Below, piece by piece: positions 54,762-64,000 of a stretch of 64,000 nt of DNA. Both the position numbers and the translations under genes were made by a program. Origin of the DNA: Photobacterium sp. DA100. Its GTDB lineage: Bacteria > Pseudomonadota > Gammaproteobacteria > Enterobacterales > Vibrionaceae. The notes below the pieces were generated by a model. The model saw only the letters and a program-made list of their open reading frames with translations, ran no database searches and was not told where the DNA came from. Where the stretch lies: NCBI RefSeq assembly GCF_029223585.1, contig NZ_CP119424.1, forward strand, positions 1,054,001 to 1,118,000, in the 5' to 3' direction. How positions within the stretch are numbered: position 1 is the stretch's first letter; each line of letters starts with the position of its first letter.

Positions 54762-56393
54762 CTAGTAGCGGAAAAACGCCAGCTGTTTGCGTTGCTGCTC
54801 TGCCAGCTGTGACAACTCTTCGCTGGCACTGGCACTCTGGCTGATCCCCACCACATTTTGGTTGACCAGCTCAGACATATTCACCACATTCTTATTGATA
54901 TCTTGGGTTACCATCGATTGCTGCTCAGCTGCTGTTGCCACTTCGGTGTTCATGTCACCAATAGAGGTAATCGCATCGGTAATACCTTCGAAGACTTCGT
55001 TTGCCAAGCTCGTCAGTTCCTCGGATTCTTTTAGCATCTGCAACGATTGCTGCATCCCATCATTGGCATTGGCCGACTGACGCTGAAGATCTTCGATAAT
55101 CGCCTGGATTTCTTGGGTTGATTCTTGAGTGCGTGCAGCCAGCATGCGAACTTCGTCGGCCACCACGGCAAAGCCTCGACCTGATTCACCGGCACGGGCC
55201 GCTTCAATGGCGGCATTCAATGCCAGCAAGTTAGTCTGCTCAGAAATCGCCTGAATAACCTCAATAACCTTGCTGACTTGATCAGACTGCTCACGCAAAT
55301 GCATCACAACATCAGCAGCTTCAGACATTTTTTCTGACGTTACCTTGTTTGATTGCTCGCTCTGACTAAATACATTCCGGCCTTCGTCTACCATTTTCTG
55401 GCTCTGTTTAGCACACGAATCCGCATCTTGCGCATTGCTGCTAACATTATCCGCCGTACTAGAAAGCTCATTAACCGCTGATGCAACCTGCTCGATTTCA
55501 GCCATCTCCTGCTGGGCATTGGCTTGAGAACTGCTCATAACCTCCGCCAGCTCTGTCGATGCTGCAGCCACTTCTTCGCTGATGCGGTTCAACTGAGAAA
55601 TCGTTTCTTGCATCTGCCCTAACGTGTTATTCAGATCGCGACTTAATTCCGCTATTTCATTAGACCCTGATACGTGTACCCGTCCGGTCAAGTTCCCCAA
55701 GGATAACTGCTTTAACACCTCACGAACATCAAGGATAGGTTTAACCATCCGTCCTGACAATACCCAGGCAATGGCTAGGCCAGAGACAACCATAACGGCC
55801 ATAATCAACATAACGCTTTGCATCATTTGACGATACTCAGCTTCCACTAAAATGATTTCTTGCTCAACGTATCGATCAATGGCAGTTGTCAACTCATCGA
55901 TAGACAGGATCAGTTCACTGCCTACAGCCCTGAAGTTAGCAGAAAGCATCTCGGTCTCTTGATAAGTCACACCGATGCTATTTTTGCGGGCGACAAATGG
56001 CTTTAAGTCATTACTAATAAAACGCTCATAATTGGCCATTTTGTCTTTTACTGTATTTACATTATTAACCAATGCGCCGGTTCGAGATAACTGCTCTAAC
56101 AGAACCTTATTCGCATCAAAGCCTTTCTTTATCTCTGAATCCAATTTTTGGAATGCAGATTGGTCATATAGAGCATAAATCGCACTAACACGTGCGGCAA
56201 AACTATGCTCAAGTATCTGCTGGGAAATTGTTTTTTGCTCAAGTGCCGATACCGTAGTTTTACTGCTATTTTCACGTTGCGAGCGAGACTCTTTAGTTAC
56301 TACCGCAAAAGCCAGCGCCATAATGACACATATAAGTATAACTGGGAGAAGAACCTGTTTCCGTACAGATATATTATTGATATTTAAATGCAT
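54762..56393 (-). CDS. Methyl-accepting chemotaxis protein
   Basis: A 543-residue transmembrane receptor. Membrane segment 1 is about 12-32. The periplasmic four-helix-bundle sensor covers about 35-188, segment 2 about 189-210, and the HAMP domain about 211-265. A cytoplasmic signalling coiled coil follows, with the invariant hairpin tip [15 protein letters not shown] near 388-402, then [10 protein letters not shown]. It works with CheA/CheW/CheV to steer swimming. The C-terminus (LAFFRY) lacks the NWETF-type pentapeptide used to tether CheR/CheB, as in many Vibrio receptors. The ligand is not predictable. Confidence 0.93.
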   Translation of the reverse strand: MHLNINNISVRKQVLLPVILICVIMALAFAVVTKESRSQRENSSKTTVSALEQKTISQQILEHSFAARVSAIYALYDQSAFQKLDSEIKKGFDANKVLLEQLSRTGALVNNVNTVKDKMANYERFISNDLKPFVARKNSIGVTYQETEMLSANFRAVGSELILSIDELTTAIDRYVEQEIILVEAEYRQMMQSVMLIMAVMVVSGLAIAWVLSGRMVKPILDVREVLKQLSLGNLTGRVHVSGSNEIAELSRDLNNTLGQMQETISQLNRISEEVAAASTELAEVMSSSQANAQQEMAEIEQVASAVNELSSTADNVSSNAQDADSCAKQSQKMVDEGRNVFSQSEQSNKVTSEKMSEAADVVMHLREQSDQVSKVIEVIQAISEQTNLLALNAAIEAARAGESGRGFAVVADEVRMLAARTQESTQEIQAIIEDLQRQSANANDGMQQSLQMLKESEELTSLANEVFEGITDAITSIGDMNTEVATAAEQQSMVTQDINKNVVNMSELVNQNVVGISQSASASEELSQLAEQQRKQLAFFRY

Positions 56394-56523
56394 GAGTATT
56401 GATAAAAATAATAATGTAATAAGAGTTTAACTTTACCATGAATCAGTTCGTTGCAGTTGATTTTTATCAATACGCTTACACCGTAATTATTTTGTCGCTC
56501 GCGTCAAAATATCATCACACACA

Positions 56524-56553
56524 TAAATAAAAAGCGATGTATATACATCGCTT
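56524..56553 (-). terminator. Terminator after the YdjM-like gene
   Basis: AAGCGATGTATATACATCGCTT is a perfect 22-base palindrome just past the gene end, followed on the minus strand by TTTTTATTTAT. Confidence 0.8.
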
Positions 56554-56560
56554 CTTGTTC

Positions 56561-57328
56561 TTAGCCCTGACTTTGGCTCATCGCCTTTCGAGTCGAGCTC
56601 ACGACTTCATCAAAAAAATGCATGACCTCGTCACGATTTAGCCATTCCGGCTTGAAACGAAACTCGCTCCAATTACTGACCTGATGCCAGGTATTATCAA
56701 AAGAAGGGCCATGCAAATACAGTACTGCAATCAATAAGCATTGAAACGCACTGATAAAAGGGTTTTTCGGAGAAAAAACCTTTAACGCGGAGCCGAATGA
56801 TAACTTCAATCGTCGGTTGGCTAAATCTACGCTATACAGCTCATCGAGCAATAAATGAACAACGCCGCCAAAGCAGATAAAACAGCCCGAAAGCCAGGCC
56901 GTAATATCACTATAACCCAACAAGAAAACTAACCAGACGGTGAACAAACCAGCCACTGCGATGAATGCCAGTGAATGGCAACAACCACGATGAACCGTAA
57001 TTTTTTCTAACGACGATTTGAAGTTGTACCGGATAGTCAAATAGCAAAATGCGCTGTACACAATGAGTTCAAGCATCGACACCATTTGATAAATGTGGCC
57101 GACGAAACTGAAAGTAATCAACCCTCCGAATAAACGGAAAAGTGTACTCATTGACGTTGAATTATCGGAGTCAATATCCGGCAACAAACCGCCGATCGTG
57201 CCCAATAGCATCAACCACAATGCGGTGATCGGCACAACATGCCCTGCCGAAAGCAAAGCCGTAGCCGCCAAACTACTCGTAAGTGCGGCTGTTCCAAGAT
57301 GTGTGTTGAAATTAGCCACTGTAATCAC
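56561..57328 (-). CDS. YdjM-family membrane-bound metal-dependent hydrolase-like protein
   Basis: A 255-residue inner-membrane protein of the YdjM/DUF457 group. It has about five hydrophobic spans. Family marks are the early NFNTHLGTAAL (histidine), GGLLPDIDSDNS near 47-58 (acidic metal-site candidates), the VHRGCCHSLAFIA segment near 112 and HLLLDELYSVD near 157-167. These His and Asp residues suggest a metal centre facing the membrane surface, so hydrolase activity is inferred but not proven. E. coli YdjM is under LexA control. I see no clear SOS box here. It is monocistronic. Confidence 0.8.
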   Translation of the reverse strand: MITVANFNTHLGTAALTSSLAATALLSAGHVVPITALWLMLLGTIGGLLPDIDSDNSTSMSTLFRLFGGLITFSFVGHIYQMVSMLELIVYSAFCYLTIRYNFKSSLEKITVHRGCCHSLAFIAVAGLFTVWLVFLLGYSDITAWLSGCFICFGGVVHLLLDELYSVDLANRRLKLSFGSALKVFSPKNPFISAFQCLLIAVLYLHGPSFDNTWHQVSNWSEFRFKPEWLNRDEVMHFFDEVVSSTRKAMSQSQG

Positions 57329-57540
57329 ATATACAAGACAGTTCCACCACCAAAATAATGGGCACTACCGCCCTTATGATCATTCTAACCTTAGTGTGTA
57401 ACTGTCGCTGTCTCATTAACTGGATAAATAACCAGTATACTGTATTACATCGTGATAACTGTACTAAAATACACCATTTAATTGCTGCAGGATGATTACC
57501 TGATCGTTTTTTGGCCGCTTTTGACATTGGCCTGACGTAC

Positions 57541-58041
57541 TTATGTGTCGAGTACTAACTGATAAAATGCAAGATCTAACCAACGTTCAAATTTATAGCC
57601 TGCATGTTTAATAATTCCGACTTCTTCAAAACCGAATTTTTGGTGTAACCGCAAACTCGCGATATTTTCCAAATCTATTGCACCAATCAAAGAGCGGTAG
57701 CCCTGACGGGAAGCCAGCACGATTAATGTCTTCATCAACTCAATGGCTACCCCTTTTCCACGATGCTCTCTAGAAACGTAAATACTGTGCTCTACGGTAA
57801 ATTGAAACGCAGGTTGTTCTCGAAATTTGCCAAACGATGCAAAACCCATTAATCGACCAGCCTGATCGAATGCCCCAATAACCGGGTAATCACCTTGTTC
57901 TTTTGACTCAAACCACAGTGCCATAACATCCATCGTGCGCGGTTCATATTCATAGAGTGCCGTGGTATTCAAAATAGCATCATTAAAAATATCAAGCATT
58001 TCATCGGCGTGTTGGTCAAAAGCGCAGTATCTAATGTGCAT
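57541..58041 (-). CDS. GNAT-family N-acetyltransferase (PAT-like)
   Basis: A 166-residue acetyl-CoA-dependent transferase resembling phosphinothricin/methionine-sulfoximine acetyltransferases. Marks are IRYCAFDQHADEMLDIFNDA at the start, YEYEPRTMD near 33, the acetyl-CoA loop SREHRGKGVAIELM near 96-109 and SLRLHQKFGFEEVGI near 133-147. I choose the ATG at 58041 because AGGAAGTGAA lies directly before it; the longer frame would add 18 residues. The natural substrate may be an amino-acid analogue or another amine. It is a single gene divergent from the LuxR-family gene. Confidence 0.88.
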   Translation of the reverse strand: MHIRYCAFDQHADEMLDIFNDAILNTTALYEYEPRTMDVMALWFESKEQGDYPVIGAFDQAGRLMGFASFGKFREQPAFQFTVEHSIYVSREHRGKGVAIELMKTLIVLASRQGYRSLIGAIDLENIASLRLHQKFGFEEVGIIKHAGYKFERWLDLAFYQLVLDT

Positions 58042-58171
58042 TTCACTTCCTATCAATATTTCTCTCTTCCCTATACATTTACCTATCAAGATCACAAGAT
58101 GCTAGTTTTTTTTTGTAATCGTTAAGGGGGTCATTAATGTTTATATTAAAGACTACTAACAAAATTACGCT

Positions 58172-58921
58172 ATGAGCAGAGTCGATTACTGGATACGGAA
58201 CCTTATCGAAGCGGGCCAATCTCACTCGGATATTAACCACGTTGTGGCTGATATCGGGCGATCAGTCGGCGCCGATGTCGGTATTCTCTTTCTCGGCTCT
58301 TCACCAAAACTCTCGTTGGGTAATGTATTTCATTCCGGTATTGAGCAACCGCTGCTCGAATATTATGAACGTCACTCACAAAACGATGTATACCTCCGGC
58401 ATTACTCACACCAAAACCTGCAGGGTACAATCGTTCCGCTGCAGACCATGCTGCCGCTAAATAAAATTACGGATGAATGGTTCAGGGATGAGATGCTTCG
58501 CACTATTGCCGTTAAATATTCGCTTAGCGGTTATTGCCGCTTGAATCAGTCAGAGGTTCAGGTACTGACCTTCCACCGCTATTCCTCGCCTTTCAAGCCG
58601 GAATCCCAACTACAGTTGCAGTTGCTAATGGATGCCTTGGTACCATGGTCACAGTTTTTTCTATCTAAGCAGAAACTCATTGATCAATTTGGCCATTCCC
58701 CCTTACAGCACGGCAGCCTGCAATTACCCGATGACCTCACCCCTGCAGAAAGGCAAGTTATCCAATTATTATCTAAAGGTTACGACGGCAGTGAGATCAC
58801 CCAACTTAGGGGAGTCTCAAAAGAAACCACAAAATCACAGATTAAAAGCATCTTGCATAAACTCGAGTGCAAGCACCAAAATCAACTACTGCATAAGGTT
58901 TATACTGAACTGGTTACCTAG
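58172..58921 (+). CDS. LuxR-type transcriptional regulator
   Basis: A 249-residue regulator. The C-terminal helix-turn-helix (about 186-245) reads LTPAERQVIQLLSKGYDGSE, then KETTKSQIKSILHKLECKHQNQLL, a standard LuxR/GerE domain. The N-terminal 180 residues have no receiver aspartate and no classical acyl-homoserine-lactone-binding WxxxYxxxxxxxxDP pattern that I can see, so the signal is unknown. It lies between the GNAT gene (divergent) and the CNMP/CBS gene (co-directional, 108 bases on). No operon is certain. Confidence 0.87.
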   Translation: MSRVDYWIRNLIEAGQSHSDINHVVADIGRSVGADVGILFLGSSPKLSLGNVFHSGIEQPLLEYYERHSQNDVYLRHYSHQNLQGTIVPLQTMLPLNKITDEWFRDEMLRTIAVKYSLSGYCRLNQSEVQVLTFHRYSSPFKPESQLQLQLLMDALVPWSQFFLSKQKLIDQFGHSPLQHGSLQLPDDLTPAERQVIQLLSKGYDGSEITQLRGVSKETTKSQIKSILHKLECKHQNQLLHKVYTELVT

Positions 58922-59029
58922 TCCTTATTTTTCAACTATATAGTGTAGTACGACTCCCCATTGCTCAAGCATTCTTTGTCGAATTGGGTATACTAGTAGC
59001 CATTCACCATAAGCAATACGGATCAAACA

Positions 59030-60910
59030 ATGGAAGCCGAACAGCTGGAAATACTCAATTTTATCAGCCAATACCCCCCTTTCAAGGCACTCCCGGAAGA
59101 GTCATTAAAAGAAATCGCTCTCAATATAGAAGTCGCCTATTATCGGTCTGACTCAATGATCCTGAACTTTGGTGATGAAATTCATGATCTTTACCTTATA
59201 CGAAGTGGTGCGGTGGAAATTTACCGACGAAAAGGTGAACTTTACAACCGGATTGATGAAGGTGACCTGTTTGGCCAAATGGGCCTGCTGATGAACAACA
59301 AAGTCCGGATGCCGGCCCGCGCCATCGAAGATACGCTGGTTTACTGTATTCCAGAAGAGATCTTTAACCAGCTTTGCGATGAGTTTGATACCTTTGCCGA
59401 CTTCGTTGAACTTGAAGACAGCGCCCGATTACGAAATGTCGTCTCAACTCATGCAGAAGAAAATGATCTCACAACCTCGAAGGTCCGCACCCTGCTGTCT
59501 CGTGACCCTGTCACGATTAGTCGTGATGAAAGCATTCAGACTGCCGCCATGACCATGGCCGAAGAAAATGTTTCGGCAATGCTAATTGTTGAGCCCAGCG
59601 AAGAAGGCGACGATGATGATTACGACCCTCTAGTAGGTATTATTACCGATCGCGATCTCTGCTCTCGAGTCATTGCCAAGGGGCTAGATACTTCAACACC
59701 GGTGTCAGAAGTGATGAGTACCGAGCTTATCTCTTTGGATCATAACGCTTATGTATTTGAAGCTATGCTCACCATGCTTCGCTACAATGTGCACCACCTC
59801 CCGGTACTCAGGAACAAGCACCCTATTGGTGTCATTGGTTTAACCGACATCGTGCGCTATGAATCGCAAAACAGCCTGTTACTCGTCAGTACTATCTTCC
59901 AACAGCAAACCGTCGAAGAGCTAAAAGTCGTCTCCGAAGAAGTGAAGCATTGTTTTGTCCGTATGGTAAATGAAGATGCCAATGCCCATATGATCGGCAG
60001 CGCAATGTCGGTGATTGGCCGAAGCTTCAAGCAGAGGCTAGCCGAACTGGCCCAGGAAAAGCTTGGGCCCGCCCCTATTCCATTCTGCCTGATGGCTATG
60101 GGTTCAATGGCACGTGATGAGCAACTTATCGTGACAGACCAAGATAACGCTTTGATCTTGGATGATAGTTACGATGAGGCCATTCACGGCGAGTACTTCG
60201 AAAAATTTGCCAAGTTTGTCTGTGATGGCCTGGCAGCCTGCGGTTATTCGTACTGTACCGGCGATATCATGGCTACCAACCCGGAATGGCGCAAAACCCG
60301 TACGCAATGGGAAGAATGTTTCGCCGAGTGGATTGATAATCCAAAACCCCAGGCACTCCTAAACAGTTCGATATTTTTCGACCTGTCTGGCGTTTGTGGC
60401 CGTGAAAAATGGGCCGAGCAGCTCAACAGCTTCGTCGTCCGCCGCGCCAGGAAAAATAACCGCTTCCTAGCTTGCTTGGCCCGAAATGCCATTAGCCGCA
60501 CTCCTCCGCTGGGTTTTTTCAAAGACTTTGTCATGGAAAAAGATGGCAGACATAACAACTCCATCAACCTAAAGCGGCGTGGTACCGCGCCATTGGCAGA
60601 TTTGATCCGAGTCCATGCCCTCGCGGTCGGCTCGCGCTCACAGAACTCTTTTGAACGACTGGATGACGTGATTGAAGCTGGCATCTTGCCAAAAGGACGG
60701 GGACAGGATTTACGGGACGCAATGGAGTTGATCTATATGGTACGTATTCGCCACCAAGCGTTGGATATTGAAGCAGGCATTGAAGCCGATAACAGTATCG
60801 AGCCGGAAAACATGTCTGACTTCGAGCGCAGGAACCTCAAAGCGGCATTCCAGATCCTCAGCAATGCCCAGAACTTTATCAAATTCCGCTACCAGGGTAA
60901 CCGCCGGTGA
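59030..60910 (+). CDS. Cyclic-nucleotide-binding/CBS/nucleotidyltransferase protein (DUF294)
   Basis: A 626-residue cytoplasmic protein. In order: cyclic-nucleotide-binding domain (about 15-135; GDLFGQMGLLMNN); two CBS domains (about 155-290; VGIITDRDLCSRV and PIGVIGLTDIVRY); a DUF294 nucleotidyltransferase-like domain (about 320-480; AMGSMARDEQLIVTDQDNAL, with Gly-Ser and Asp pair marks of the fold); and a DUF294_C helical domain to the end. Such proteins are common beside 3'-5' exonuclease genes in Proteobacteria. The ligand could be cAMP or an adenine nucleotide and the transferred group is unknown. The stop overlaps the exonuclease start (GTGA), so both are translationally coupled. Confidence 0.88.
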   Translation: MEAEQLEILNFISQYPPFKALPEESLKEIALNIEVAYYRSDSMILNFGDEIHDLYLIRSGAVEIYRRKGELYNRIDEGDLFGQMGLLMNNKVRMPARAIEDTLVYCIPEEIFNQLCDEFDTFADFVELEDSARLRNVVSTHAEENDLTTSKVRTLLSRDPVTISRDESIQTAAMTMAEENVSAMLIVEPSEEGDDDDYDPLVGIITDRDLCSRVIAKGLDTSTPVSEVMSTELISLDHNAYVFEAMLTMLRYNVHHLPVLRNKHPIGVIGLTDIVRYESQNSLLLVSTIFQQQTVEELKVVSEEVKHCFVRMVNEDANAHMIGSAMSVIGRSFKQRLAELAQEKLGPAPIPFCLMAMGSMARDEQLIVTDQDNALILDDSYDEAIHGEYFEKFAKFVCDGLAACGYSYCTGDIMATNPEWRKTRTQWEECFAEWIDNPKPQALLNSSIFFDLSGVCGREKWAEQLNSFVVRRARKNNRFLACLARNAISRTPPLGFFKDFVMEKDGRHNNSINLKRRGTAPLADLIRVHALAVGSRSQNSFERLDDVIEAGILPKGRGQDLRDAMELIYMVRIRHQALDIEAGIEADNSIEPENMSDFERRNLKAAFQILSNAQNFIKFRYQGNRR

Positions 60911-61662
60911 AAAGCAGTATGACCGTAAAAAAACCAAAGCATCAGCGACAACTGCTAAACACCCGCAGTACACCAGATTGGCCAACATTCTTTCAGACAC
61001 TGTATGACAAAGCCAAGGACAACAGGCTGAAGAATTTCTATTCTACTCCGATAATCAATGGCGATACGCCGCTGAGTGAAGTGCCGTTTGTCGCCCTTGA
61101 TTTCGAAACCACAGGTTTGGATCCCAAGAAAGATGAAATCATCAGTATTGGGCTAGTACCGTTTACCATGGAGCGCATTCGATGCCGGGAATCAGCCCAA
61201 TGGACAGTTAACCCTCACCGCCCTCTCAATGAGGAATCGGTGATCATCCACGGTATTACCGATTCCGAAGTCGAAAACGCCCCTGATCTGCTAAAAATTC
61301 TTGAGCAGGTATTGAGATCTCTGGCAGGCAAAGTCGTAGTGGTCCACTACCAGAGGATTGAGCGTGAATTCATGAACCAGGCGCTGCTAAGCCGTCTGGA
61401 AGAAGGCATACACTTCCCTGTCGTCGACACCATGGCTATCGAGATGGCGATACAGCAACGAGACTTCGGTGGGTTCATCAACCGCCTCAAGGGTAGACGG
61501 CCAGGCTCGGTACGCCTAGCCCGAGCTCGCCAACGCTATGGCCTGCCGCTTTATCCACCGCATCATGCCGCAACTGATGCACTGGCAACCGCAGAATTGC
61601 TGCAAGCACAAATTGCCTATCACTTCTCTCCAGATACACCAATATCGGATATCTGGTTATAG
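60907..61662 (+). CDS. DnaQ-like 3'-5' exonuclease (DEDDh)
   Basis: A 251-residue exonuclease of the DNA polymerase III epsilon superfamily. DEDDh motifs are visible: ALDFETTGLDP near 65 (Asp and Glu), a middle block with Asp near VVHYQRIEREF (about 145) and PHHAATDALATAEL near 218-231 (His and Asp). The basic N-terminal 40 residues are extra. It starts with GTG at 60907, overlapping the upstream gene stop by four bases, so expression is coupled to the nucleotidyltransferase-like protein. It is not the replicative epsilon subunit; a stress or nucleotide-clearing role is a guess. Confidence 0.88.
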   Translation: MKSSMTVKKPKHQRQLLNTRSTPDWPTFFQTLYDKAKDNRLKNFYSTPIINGDTPLSEVPFVALDFETTGLDPKKDEIISIGLVPFTMERIRCRESAQWTVNPHRPLNEESVIIHGITDSEVENAPDLLKILEQVLRSLAGKVVVVHYQRIEREFMNQALLSRLEEGIHFPVVDTMAIEMAIQQRDFGGFINRLKGRRPGSVRLARARQRYGLPLYPPHHAATDALATAELLQAQIAYHFSPDTPISDIWL

Positions 61663-61681
61663 AAAATACGCCCCTTAGAAT

Positions 61682-61712
61682 AAAAAAACGCCGTCATTGT
61701 GACGGCGTCTTC
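61682..61712 (-). terminator. Terminator between exonuclease and BCCT genes
   Basis: ACGCCGTCA-TTG-TGACGGCGT, a 9-base stem with a seven-A run on its left, giving a strong T-tract on the minus strand for the BCCT gene. It may also serve the exonuclease gene weakly. Confidence 0.82.
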
Positions 61713-61731
61713 ATTATCGATTCACGTGTCT

Positions 61732-63306
61732 TTACTTACTGTACTTTTCGGTACTGAAGCCCATCAGCAAGCTGACACACATCAGAAGCAGAATAAATAC
61801 GAACGGCAATGCGGTTGAAATCGCCCCCGCCTGCAGCGCTTCGATGGCTTCTGTACCACCAACATAAAGCAGTACAGCAGCAACAGCACCTTCAATAAAT
61901 GCCCAGAAAATACGCTGCGGCATTGGCGAGTCAATTTTGCCACCCGCAGTAATATTATCGATAACCAAAGATCCTGAATCTGATGAAGTGATGAAGAACA
62001 CCATTACCAGGATAATCGCTATTACTGATAGCAGTGAACTCAACGGTAGCGACTCAAACATCTCAAACATCGCAAGCGGCACCGAAGTAAGCCCATTCTC
62101 GCCAAGGACACCGATACCATTGATGACTTGGTCAATCGCCTGGCCACCGAATACAGACATCCAAAGGGTTGTAATCAGCGTTGGAACAATCAGCACTGCA
62201 ATCATGAACTCACGAATAGTACGGCCCTTAGAAACACGTGCGATGAACATACCAACAAAAGGCGACCAAGATACCCACCAAGCCCAGTAGAAAACAGTCC
62301 AGCCGTGCAGCCAGGTTTGGTCTTCACGACCATGCGGGTTACTCAAGGCAAAGAAATTTTTGGCATAACCTGTAACTGTTGTTGGGACGGTCCCCATCGA
62401 GATAGCAAACCCTGCCAGCGCGACAAATACCAACAGCGCCAGAGCCACCAGCATATTGATGTTACTCAGCAGCTTTACACCACCATCGATACCACGGGCG
62501 ACAGAGATCACCGCCAGCAAGGTAACCAAGGTGATAACCGCAATCTGCAGGCCAATACCCCCAGAGATGCCAAATACATGTTCGATACCACTTGCAGCCT
62601 GTTGTGCACCGAGGCCTAGTGATGTTGCAAGGCCGAATAATGTTGCAAGAACGGCAAAGATATCAATGATGTGGCCCGGCCAACCCCAGACGCGGTCGCC
62701 AAGAATCGGATAGAAAATAGAACGAATTGAAAGCGGTAGGCCCTTGTTGTACGCGAAGAAAGCAAGCGAAAGCGCTACCACACCATAAATCGCCCAAGGG
62801 TGTAGGCCCCAGTGGTACATGGTCGCCCCCAGGGCAAGCTCTACTGCCGCAGGGGTGTTAGGGTCAACATTGAGAGGAGTACCATACCAACCTGTGTAAT
62901 ACGCGACAGGTTCAGCTACACTCCAGAACATCAAGCCGATACCCATACCAGCAGCAAATAGCATCGCCAACCATGACATACGAGAATAGTCTGCCTCTGC
63001 ATCCTGGCCGCCGATTCGGATTTTCCCAAATGGCGAAAAGATCAGACCCAAACAGAAGATCACGAAAATATTACCAGACCAAAGAAATAGAGCGTCAAAG
63101 TTGTTAATGATGCTGTTCTTAACACCATTTAACGCGGTTTTAGCAGTCGCTGGATCGCTGACCAAAGAAGCAATCAAAAAGAGAACAATCAAGCCAGCAC
63201 TGGTACCGAATACTGGGTTGTGAACATCAAACCCCCATTTTTGGATGTTGTCCTGCCCTACCGTGTAATCCGTATTGTCTATGCTGTATCTATCAACTTT
63301 TTTCAT
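61732..63306 (-). CDS. BCCT-family betaine/carnitine/choline transporter
   Basis: A 524-residue inner-membrane carrier with about twelve spans that imports quaternary-ammonium osmolytes with sodium or proton. Family marks are GMGIGLMFWSVAEPV near 140-155, WAIYGVVALSLAFFAYNKGLP near 170-190 and the substrate-site tryptophan box FYWAWWVSWSPFVGMFIARVSKGRT near 335-360. Short cytoplasmic ends suggest a BccT/OpuD-type uptake system rather than a sensor-type BetP. Substrate choice between glycine betaine, choline and ectoine cannot be settled. AGGAAAA before the ATG supports the start. In marine bacteria such genes are commonly salt-induced. Confidence 0.94.
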   Translation of the reverse strand: MKKVDRYSIDNTDYTVGQDNIQKWGFDVHNPVFGTSAGLIVLFLIASLVSDPATAKTALNGVKNSIINNFDALFLWSGNIFVIFCLGLIFSPFGKIRIGGQDAEADYSRMSWLAMLFAAGMGIGLMFWSVAEPVAYYTGWYGTPLNVDPNTPAAVELALGATMYHWGLHPWAIYGVVALSLAFFAYNKGLPLSIRSIFYPILGDRVWGWPGHIIDIFAVLATLFGLATSLGLGAQQAASGIEHVFGISGGIGLQIAVITLVTLLAVISVARGIDGGVKLLSNINMLVALALLVFVALAGFAISMGTVPTTVTGYAKNFFALSNPHGREDQTWLHGWTVFYWAWWVSWSPFVGMFIARVSKGRTIREFMIAVLIVPTLITTLWMSVFGGQAIDQVINGIGVLGENGLTSVPLAMFEMFESLPLSSLLSVIAIILVMVFFITSSDSGSLVIDNITAGGKIDSPMPQRIFWAFIEGAVAAVLLYVGGTEAIEALQAGAISTALPFVFILLLMCVSLLMGFSTEKYSK

Positions 63307-63735
63307 TGTATTTTCCTACAACTATGCCAGTCCCTTCGGAAGCATTATCTGACCTATCAGTAAACCTAGCCGGATGGGCCAGGTAATGCCTCAGTAAAGC
63401 TTTGGCACGAAATAGTTAGCCCTGTAAATAATGAAACAATACATAGATCAAACCATTTCCTCCCCCACAGTGTCAAGTTTTGCTATAAAACAACAAATAA
63501 AGAACAATAGTTGACCAAAAATTGTTAGTTTTATGCGCATCAGAAGCATATCCCAACAGGCAATTTGCTTTGTGAACTAACCATTACCAAATCATTCACG
63601 ATGAATTTAGTTAGACCTGTAGCTATCAGCGATGAACTCAATTTTCCGCTGGACTTACATTCATTAAAGTTAAACTCTCCATATCTGCAATGTCTCTTTG
63701 GTTCGTGATGCCGCGATAAAAATTAGCTCACCGCA
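63307..63735. other. Upstream region of the BCCT gene
   Basis: About 430 bases without a gene, lying behind the NCS2 permease terminator and before the BCCT gene. It should hold the BCCT promoter. It is AT-rich in the middle (63420-63530). I see no riboswitch, repeat or small ORF worth calling. Confidence 0.55.
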
Positions 63736-63737
63736 TA

Positions 63738-63768
63738 AACACAAAAAGCGGCCAGAGGCCGCTTTTAT
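63738..63768 (-). terminator. Terminator after the NCS2 permease gene
   Basis: AAAAGCGGCC-AGA-GGCCGCTTTT, a perfect ten-base stem, about 30 bases past the permease stop, with A- and T-rich flanks. Confidence 0.85.
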
Positions 63769-63798
63769 ATGTGTATACACAGATTGTCGTTGCTGATT

Positions 63799-64000
63799 TT
63801 AGATAAATAGCAGGTAACCGAGGAAAATTACTGCCAAGGTATAAATCACAGGGTGCACTTCCTTTGCCTTACCTGCAACGACCATCGAGAACGCGTAGCT
63901 GACAAAGCCCATTGCCATACCGTTGGCCGGAGAAAAGGACAGAACGGTAAACATGATAGTGAAGAAAGAGGCAATTCTAACCTCCACGACTTCCCAACGG
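63799..64000 (-). CDS. NCS2-family nucleobase permease, C-terminal fragment
   Basis: Only the last 66 or so codons are in the window; the gene continues past the right edge. The visible part has the final membrane helices typical of the NCS2 xanthine/uracil/guanine/adenine permeases: SFFTIMFTVLSFSPANGMAMG, then FVSYAFSMVVAGK and VIYTLAVIFLGYLLF. The ANGMAMGFVSY segment is the conserved end motif of the AzgA/GhxP-type subgroup. It imports a nucleobase with a cation; which base cannot be judged from this fragment. Confidence 0.78.
   Translation of the reverse strand, partial: RWEVVEVRIASFFTIMFTVLSFSPANGMAMGFVSYAFSMVVAGKAKEVHPVIYTLAVIFLGYLLFI

Noticed and set aside
57312..57527. 71-codon basic frame overlapping the start of the YdjM-like gene
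   Set aside because: Weak ribosome site, overlap with the downstream gene start and no recognisable pattern; could be real but not supportable.
1..64000. CRISPR arrays, tRNA or rRNA genes, prophage attachment sites
   Set aside because: No regularly spaced repeats, no tRNA cloverleaf or rRNA segments and no integrase or phage structural genes were seen anywhere in the window.

Overview
The window looks like chromosomal DNA of a marine gammaproteobacterium of the family Vibrionaceae, most likely Photobacterium or a close relative. The inference rests on a CheV chemotaxis protein, the marine 'proteobacterial dedicated sortase' regulators PdsO/PdsR/PdsS, a glycine-cleavage locus with its own XRE-cupin regulator, a TrmY-like methyltransferase, a BCCT osmolyte carrier and moderate GC. 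The species is not provable from sequence reading alone. The window is gene-dense, has no tRNA, rRNA or CRISPR, and carries one clear mobile element, a group IIC intron.

Layout. 1-6800: the N-terminus of a molybdopterin formate dehydrogenase-like subunit; cheV; the pdsO / pdsRS cluster, with no sortase or sortase substrate beside it; and small exported proteins. 6900-14430: gcvT and an XRE-cupin regulator read leftward, and glyA-gcvH-gcvP read rightward. The spacer between regulator and glyA holds two related palindromic elements, a good candidate operator set. 14470-17920: a DsbA-like oxidoreductase, a Cof-type HAD phosphatase, a hot-dog thioesterase and a secreted DUF1254/DUF1214 protein.

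17918-27943 is the most unusual block. All genes read leftward: a stand-alone winged-helix protein, a 2288-residue secreted multidomain protein with three CxxCH haem sites (two LamG domains, a sugar-dehydrogenase-like propeller, PA14, a DUF1588-like region and a CBM), a Tat-exported DUF1501 protein and a LysR regulator. It resembles the cytochrome/DUF1501 gene pairs of Planctomycetes, rearranged into one giant polypeptide, and is the best candidate for an undescribed system here.

28100-33070: an RND pump operon with a divergent TetR gene and an 18-bp perfect palindrome between them. 33142-38340: a methyltransferase, a beta-CASP nuclease, a lactonase-like propeller, a HAD phosphatase and trmY. 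38409-40297: the group IIC intron just behind the trmY terminator. 40330-50310: msrA, a DEAD-box helicase, a ketopantoate reductase-like enzyme, small unknown proteins (one behind a consensus CRP site), a VirK/YbjX protein, an AraC regulator convergent with a DUF2955/HlyD export pair, a diguanylate cyclase and a small membrane protein. 50359-64000: a 1386-residue calcium-repeat lipoprotein, a chemoreceptor, a YdjM-type membrane protein, a GNAT acetyltransferase, a LuxR regulator, a CNMP/CBS/nucleotidyltransferase protein coupled to a DEDDh exonuclease, a BCCT transporter and the C-terminus of an NCS2 permease.

Functional themes are one-carbon and glycine metabolism, surface sensing (CheV, MCP, diguanylate cyclase, PdsRS), envelope and secreted proteins, and efflux.
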